From Microcaldota archaeon (lineage in GTDB: Archaea; Micrarchaeota; Micrarchaeia; Anstonellales; Anstonellaceae): a DNA stretch of 7,246 nt. The stretch covers positions 1 through 7,246 of the forward strand of contig JAHFEC010000060.1 of the NCBI GenBank assembly GCA_023248665.1, given 5' to 3'. Each line of letters starts with the position of its first letter. The first letter of the stretch is position 1. This document shows, one piece after another, positions 5,837-7,246 of the stretch. The translations under genes were made by a program, and so were the position numbers. Below the pieces are notes generated by a model. It ran no database searches. It was not told the origin of the DNA and saw only the letters and a list, made by a program, of their open reading frames with translations.

Positions 5837-5841
5837 ATCAC
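5837..5841 (-). promoter_or_regulatory. ribosome binding site deciding the L3 start
   Basis: GTGAT four bases before the ATG at 5832, giving the expected MGK start of archaeal L3 rather than the three-residue longer version from the in-frame GTG at 5841. Confidence 0.65.
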
Positions 5842-5874
5842 TAAATGTAAAATCCTACAAGCCCGCGGCCTTCG

Positions 5875-5906
5875 GATGATTCCCGGCCTTTGCCGGGAGT
5901 GTCATC
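5875..5906 (-). promoter_or_regulatory. hairpin in the L3 leader
   Basis: In the minus-strand RNA this is a 5-bp lower stem (GATGA with TCATC), an asymmetric 3-by-1 internal loop, and a 7-bp GC-rich upper stem (TCCCGGC with GCCGGGA) closed by an AAAG loop. It lies 42 bases before the L3 ATG. No U-run follows it on the minus strand, so it does not look like an intrinsic terminator for hicBA. It would sit in the 5' untranslated leader of the ribosomal operon, where a regulatory or stabilising role is possible. The pairing is visible; the function is inferred. Confidence 0.6.
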
Positions 5907-5952
5907 TTTTACTTGACGTAAAGAGACGTGAACATGGATATGCTGACAAGGA

Positions 5953-5960
5953 TTTAAAAA
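5953..5960 (-). promoter_or_regulatory. candidate TATA box of the ribosomal protein operon
   Basis: TTTTTAAA on the minus strand, 120 bases upstream of the L3 ATG, in the only long intergenic gap before L3. A start about 26 bases downstream would fall near 5930, giving a leader of roughly 100 bases that includes the hairpin. The flanking sequence (GGCACC upstream) is not a good purine-rich BRE, so the call is tentative. The T-run could also help terminate hicBA transcription. Confidence 0.4.
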
Positions 5961-5988
5961 GGTGCCGTCGCCGAAGCGCGAATTGAAA

Positions 5989-6195
5989 CTACAACTCGCA
6001 AGGATCGATTTTCGCCACGCCAATCACGTAATGAAGAAGCCCTCTCTTGAGTTCTTTGTGCAATGGCACCGTGAGCGGAGCGAGAGTGGGATGGATCAGG
6101 TTGACATGGCTGCCGCGCCGTGAGCGGATCGCATATCCTTTCTTGACAAGAAGCTTGATGAGTTCCTCTCCTGAAACGACCGCGAGCTTAGGCAC
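5989..6195 (-). CDS. hicA: HicA family toxin (mRNA interferase)
   Basis: Small double-stranded-RNA-binding-fold ribonuclease of type II HicAB toxin-antitoxin modules; it cleaves mRNA in the cytoplasm when HicB is absent. It has 68 residues, typical for HicA. It begins MPKLAVVSGEELIKLLVKKGY, matching the family's P.(L/V)SG.E..K.L...G(F/Y) start. The catalytic-region motif RRGSHVNL contains His30, and the VPLHKELKRGLL segment is also conserved. No active-site residue appears to be lost. It starts with GTG at 6195, overlapping the end of hicB by eight bases, so the two are translationally coupled. The order is antitoxin first. It is followed by the 156-base leader region of L3 on the same strand. 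Confidence 0.9.
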   Translation of the reverse strand: MPKLAVVSGEELIKLLVKKGYAIRSRRGSHVNLIHPTLAPLTVPLHKELKRGLLHYVIGVAKIDPCEL

Positions 6196-6412
6196 CGACG
6201 CACACCGTCAAAATCTCGTCGTTTTTCGTTTTTGATTTGGCGGGGCGGTACGTGCCCAGAGACTCAAGGTGCAATGAGATGGCTTCTTTTACCGCATTCA
6301 GGGCGTCTTCTTTTGTCTCCCCTTGAGAGACGCAGCCGGGCAGGGCCGGGACTTCGACCCAGAAGCCGCCTTCCTCGGCCGCATGCAGAACGACCTTGAT
6401 GTTGAAAACCAT
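6188..6412 (-). CDS. hicB: HicB family antitoxin
   Basis: Antitoxin partner of the HicA toxin encoded just downstream. It has 74 residues. The partly degraded RNase H-like HicB domain covers nearly the whole protein: EEGGFWVEVPALPGCVSQGETKEDALNAVKEAI at residues 13-45 is the family signature. No C-terminal helix-turn-helix or ribbon-helix-helix DNA-binding domain is present. This short form may neutralise HicA by direct binding but may not repress its own promoter alone. The start is ATG 6412, with GGTG upstream (CGGTGTCCTTATG). The stop overlaps the hicA start (GTGCCTAA). The gene follows an unrecognised 110-residue protein by 43 bases. Confidence 0.9.
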   Translation of the reverse strand: MVFNIKVVLHAAEEGGFWVEVPALPGCVSQGETKEDALNAVKEAISLHLESLGTYRPAKSKTKNDEILTVCVGA

Positions 6413-6446
6413 AAGGACACCGATGGAGATGATGGGGGGTTTGGAG

Positions 6447-6453
6447 AATTTAA
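6447..6453 (-). promoter_or_regulatory. possible TATA box for hicBA
   Basis: TTAAATT on the minus strand, centred about 38 bases before the HicB ATG. A start about 26 bases downstream, near 6424, would give a leader of about 12 bases that still contains the GGTG SD. It would let hicBA be transcribed apart from the genes upstream. It is short and lacks an evident BRE. Confidence 0.3.
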
Positions 6454-6455
6454 GA

Positions 6456-6788
6456 CTATCCGAAGATGGCGCCCATCCCGACCTCGGCGTTCCCTTCCTC
6501 CTCGTCGAATTTGGCGGCGATGCGCGCCTCGTCCTCCGGCTTGCAGCGGGCGGAGAGGTCCTTGAGTTTCAGAAGGACGAATTTCTCGAACTCGTCCGGC
6601 CCGCGCAGGTAGAGGTAGATCTTCGCCTTGTCCTCGCCGAGCTGGATGCCGTCTTTGAGCTTGTAGCCGTTGCGCCCGAAACTGACGTGGTGGAACGGCT
6701 CGGGCTCGGCCTCGCCGTACGGGTCGGCTTCGAGGACGGCCGCCAGCTGGGATTTCTTCTCGATGGGGGTTTCGTAAACCTGTCGCAT
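6456..6788 (-). CDS. conserved-looking hypothetical protein, 110 residues
   Basis: I do not recognise this family. The product is a soluble, mildly acidic protein with no membrane segment or signal peptide. It has an N-terminal helical stretch (ETPIEKKSQLAAVLE, 6-20) and a central HHVSFGRNGYKLKDGIQLGEDKAKIYLYLRG (33-63) that reads like two or three beta strands with tight turns. A helix with alternating charge follows (PDEFEKFVLLKLKDLSARCKPEDEARIAAKFDEEEG), then a Gly-rich end. Codon use is like the ribosomal genes, which supports real coding. The start is ATG 6788 because GGTGATC lies three bases upstream. The upstream ATG at 6845, overlapping the stop of the previous gene, would add 19 Arg/Pro-rich residues that look non-coding. 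It may be co-transcribed with the membrane protein 53 bases upstream. Confidence 0.75.
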   Translation of the reverse strand: MRQVYETPIEKKSQLAAVLEADPYGEAEPEPFHHVSFGRNGYKLKDGIQLGEDKAKIYLYLRGPDEFEKFVLLKLKDLSARCKPEDEARIAAKFDEEEGNAEVGMGAIFG

Positions 6789-6790
6789 AA

Positions 6791-6797
6791 GATCACC
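6791..6797 (-). promoter_or_regulatory. ribosome binding site deciding the start of the 110-residue protein
   Basis: GGTGATC, complementary to the archaeal 16S 3' end, lies three bases before ATG 6788. This favours 6788 over the in-frame ATG at 6845. Confidence 0.65.
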
Positions 6798-6841
6798 ATG
6801 AACATGAGATGGGCGCGAAGGCCGGATGGCTCGCCTGCCGT

Positions 6842-7024
6842 TCATTGCTTCCGGGCCGAATGGAGCACCAGGGCGAGGGCCGCGGCCAGCAACGCGAGCT
6901 GCGTGACGGGCAGATCGGACTGGAATAACTTGAGCGCCTGCGCCAGCGCGATGAGCGAGACGAGCGCCACGAAGAGCGACGCCCAGAGCAGGGTGTTGTC
7001 GGGTTTTTGCCGGACCGATGCCAT
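6842..7024 (-). CDS. small two-helix membrane protein, 60 residues
   Basis: I do not recognise a family. The protein has a short polar, positively charged N-terminus (MASVRQKPDN). Two hydrophobic segments, about residues 12-33 (LLWASLFVALVSLIALAQALKL) and 41-55 (QLALLAAALALVLHS), are joined by a short loop containing QSDLP, and a basic ARKQ end follows. By the positive-inside rule both termini would be cytoplasmic. The gene has no SD. A TATA element centred 26 bases before its ATG suggests a leaderless transcript starting at or very near the start codon. It diverges from the plus-strand gene at 7076. Its TGA overlaps an ATG at 6845 that I do not use as a start. Confidence 0.65.
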   Translation of the reverse strand: MASVRQKPDNTLLWASLFVALVSLIALAQALKLFQSDLPVTQLALLAAALALVLHSARKQ

Positions 7025-7046
7025 GCGAGGATTAGGTTTTACGGAC

Positions 7047-7052
7047 TTATAA
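7047..7052. promoter_or_regulatory. palindromic TATA box shared by two divergent genes
   Basis: TTATAA is a perfect palindrome centred at 7049.5. The minus-strand ATG (7024) and the plus-strand ATG (7076) are each about 26 bases from its centre, the usual TATA-to-start distance in archaea. In its wider context it reads GTTTTATAAG on the minus strand and CTTATAAAAC on the plus strand, so both orientations resemble archaeal box A. No clear BRE is visible on either side. Both transcripts would be leaderless. Confidence 0.6.
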
Positions 7053-7075
7053 AACCCAGCGGCGAAAAGAAGGAT

Positions 7076-7246
7076 ATGGCAAACGCGAAAGAAACGCCCG
7101 CAAAAGGACCGATGACCGCCCGAGAGGGCCCGGGGGCCGGCGCGCAGAAGAGCGTAAAGATGGTCATCACGAAAGAGGCCGGCCGATCCATCAGCGAAGA
7201 AGAGGCGAAGATCCTCGTCAAATTGGCGTGGAACGAGATGGAGGGG
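7076..7246 (+). CDS. hypothetical protein, N-terminal part
   Basis: Open from ATG 7076 to the right edge, 57 codons, incomplete. The first 26 or so residues are rich in Ala, Gly, Pro and Lys (MANAKETPAKGPMTAREGPG) and look disordered. From about residue 28 (KSVKMVITKEAGRSIS, then EEEAKILVKLAWNEMEG) the sequence looks like a strand followed by an amphipathic helix. There is no signal peptide or membrane segment. Codon choice (C/G-ending) matches the neighbours. It has no SD and appears to be leaderless from the shared TATA element. It is the only plus-strand gene I support in the window. I cannot name a family from this fragment. Confidence 0.6.
   Translation, partial: MANAKETPAKGPMTAREGPGAGAQKSVKMVITKEAGRSISEEEAKILVKLAWNEMEG

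Noticed and set aside
5875..5906. Kink-turn (L7Ae target) in the L3 leader
   Set aside because: The three-base bulge is there, but the bases after it do not supply the tandem sheared G-A pairs (UGA opposite GA) that define a kink-turn.
5875..5910. Hairpin followed by TTTT on the plus strand, resembling an intrinsic terminator
   Set aside because: There is no plus-strand gene upstream for it to terminate. On the transcribed minus strand no U-run follows the stem.
5841..6023. 60-codon minus-strand ORF covering the gap between hicA and L3
   Set aside because: Its start lies inside hicA, it has no SD, its composition is random-looking and it crosses the leader hairpin and the candidate TATA box. 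It is better explained as non-coding leader.
6789..6845. Longer start for the 110-residue protein at ATG 6845, overlapping the upstream stop (ATGA)
   Set aside because: The added 19 residues are Arg/Pro/His-rich and unlike the rest, and a strong GGTGATC sits just before ATG 6788. Coupled reinitiation at 6845 cannot be excluded.

Overview
The window is archaeal. Its core is the archaeal S10-type ribosomal protein cluster, read entirely on the minus strand: L3, L4, L23, L2, S19, L22, S3, L29, then translation initiation factor aIF1 (SUI1 family) and the start of the RNase P protein Rnp1 (p29), which runs off the left edge. aIF1 and Rnp1 between L29 and the expected S17 are an archaeal arrangement. 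The L3, L4 and L23 sequences are of the archaeal/eukaryotic type. Start sites carry Shine-Dalgarno (SD) motifs of the GGTGAT kind, complementary to the 3' end of archaeal 16S rRNA. The DNA is GC-rich. The lineage cannot be fixed from the sequence alone; the compact layout, small unrecognised genes and long low-complexity tails would fit a DPANN-like archaeon (for example Diapherotrites or Micrarchaeota), but that is a guess.

Layout from right to left, the direction of transcription. At the far right a plus-strand gene of unknown function starts at 7076 and leaves the window. It diverges from a 60-residue membrane protein starting at 7024. One palindromic TATA element lies exactly midway between the two start codons, at the right distance for both to be leaderless. 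Below the membrane protein come an unrecognised 110-residue acidic protein (6788-6456), a HicB antitoxin and HicA toxin pair overlapping by 8 bases (6412-5989), and a 156-base intergenic stretch. That stretch holds a candidate TATA box, a 12-bp hairpin and the leader of the ribosomal operon. The ten translation-related genes from 5832 to 1 follow, with gaps of 6 to 64 bases.

The ribosomal genes supply neighbouring parts of the ribosome: large-subunit core proteins L2, L3 and L4; exit-tunnel proteins L22, L23 and L29; and small-subunit head proteins S3 and S19. aIF1 serves start-codon selection and Rnp1 serves tRNA 5' maturation. The most unusual points are the symmetric shared TATA box, a 21-codon internally duplicated ORF bridging aIF1 and Rnp1 with overlapping stop/start codons at both ends, the structured L3 leader, long low-complexity C-terminal tails on three consecutive ribosomal proteins (L22, S3, L29), and a patch of U-ending codons inside L3.

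No tRNA, rRNA, CRISPR array or insertion sequence was recognised.
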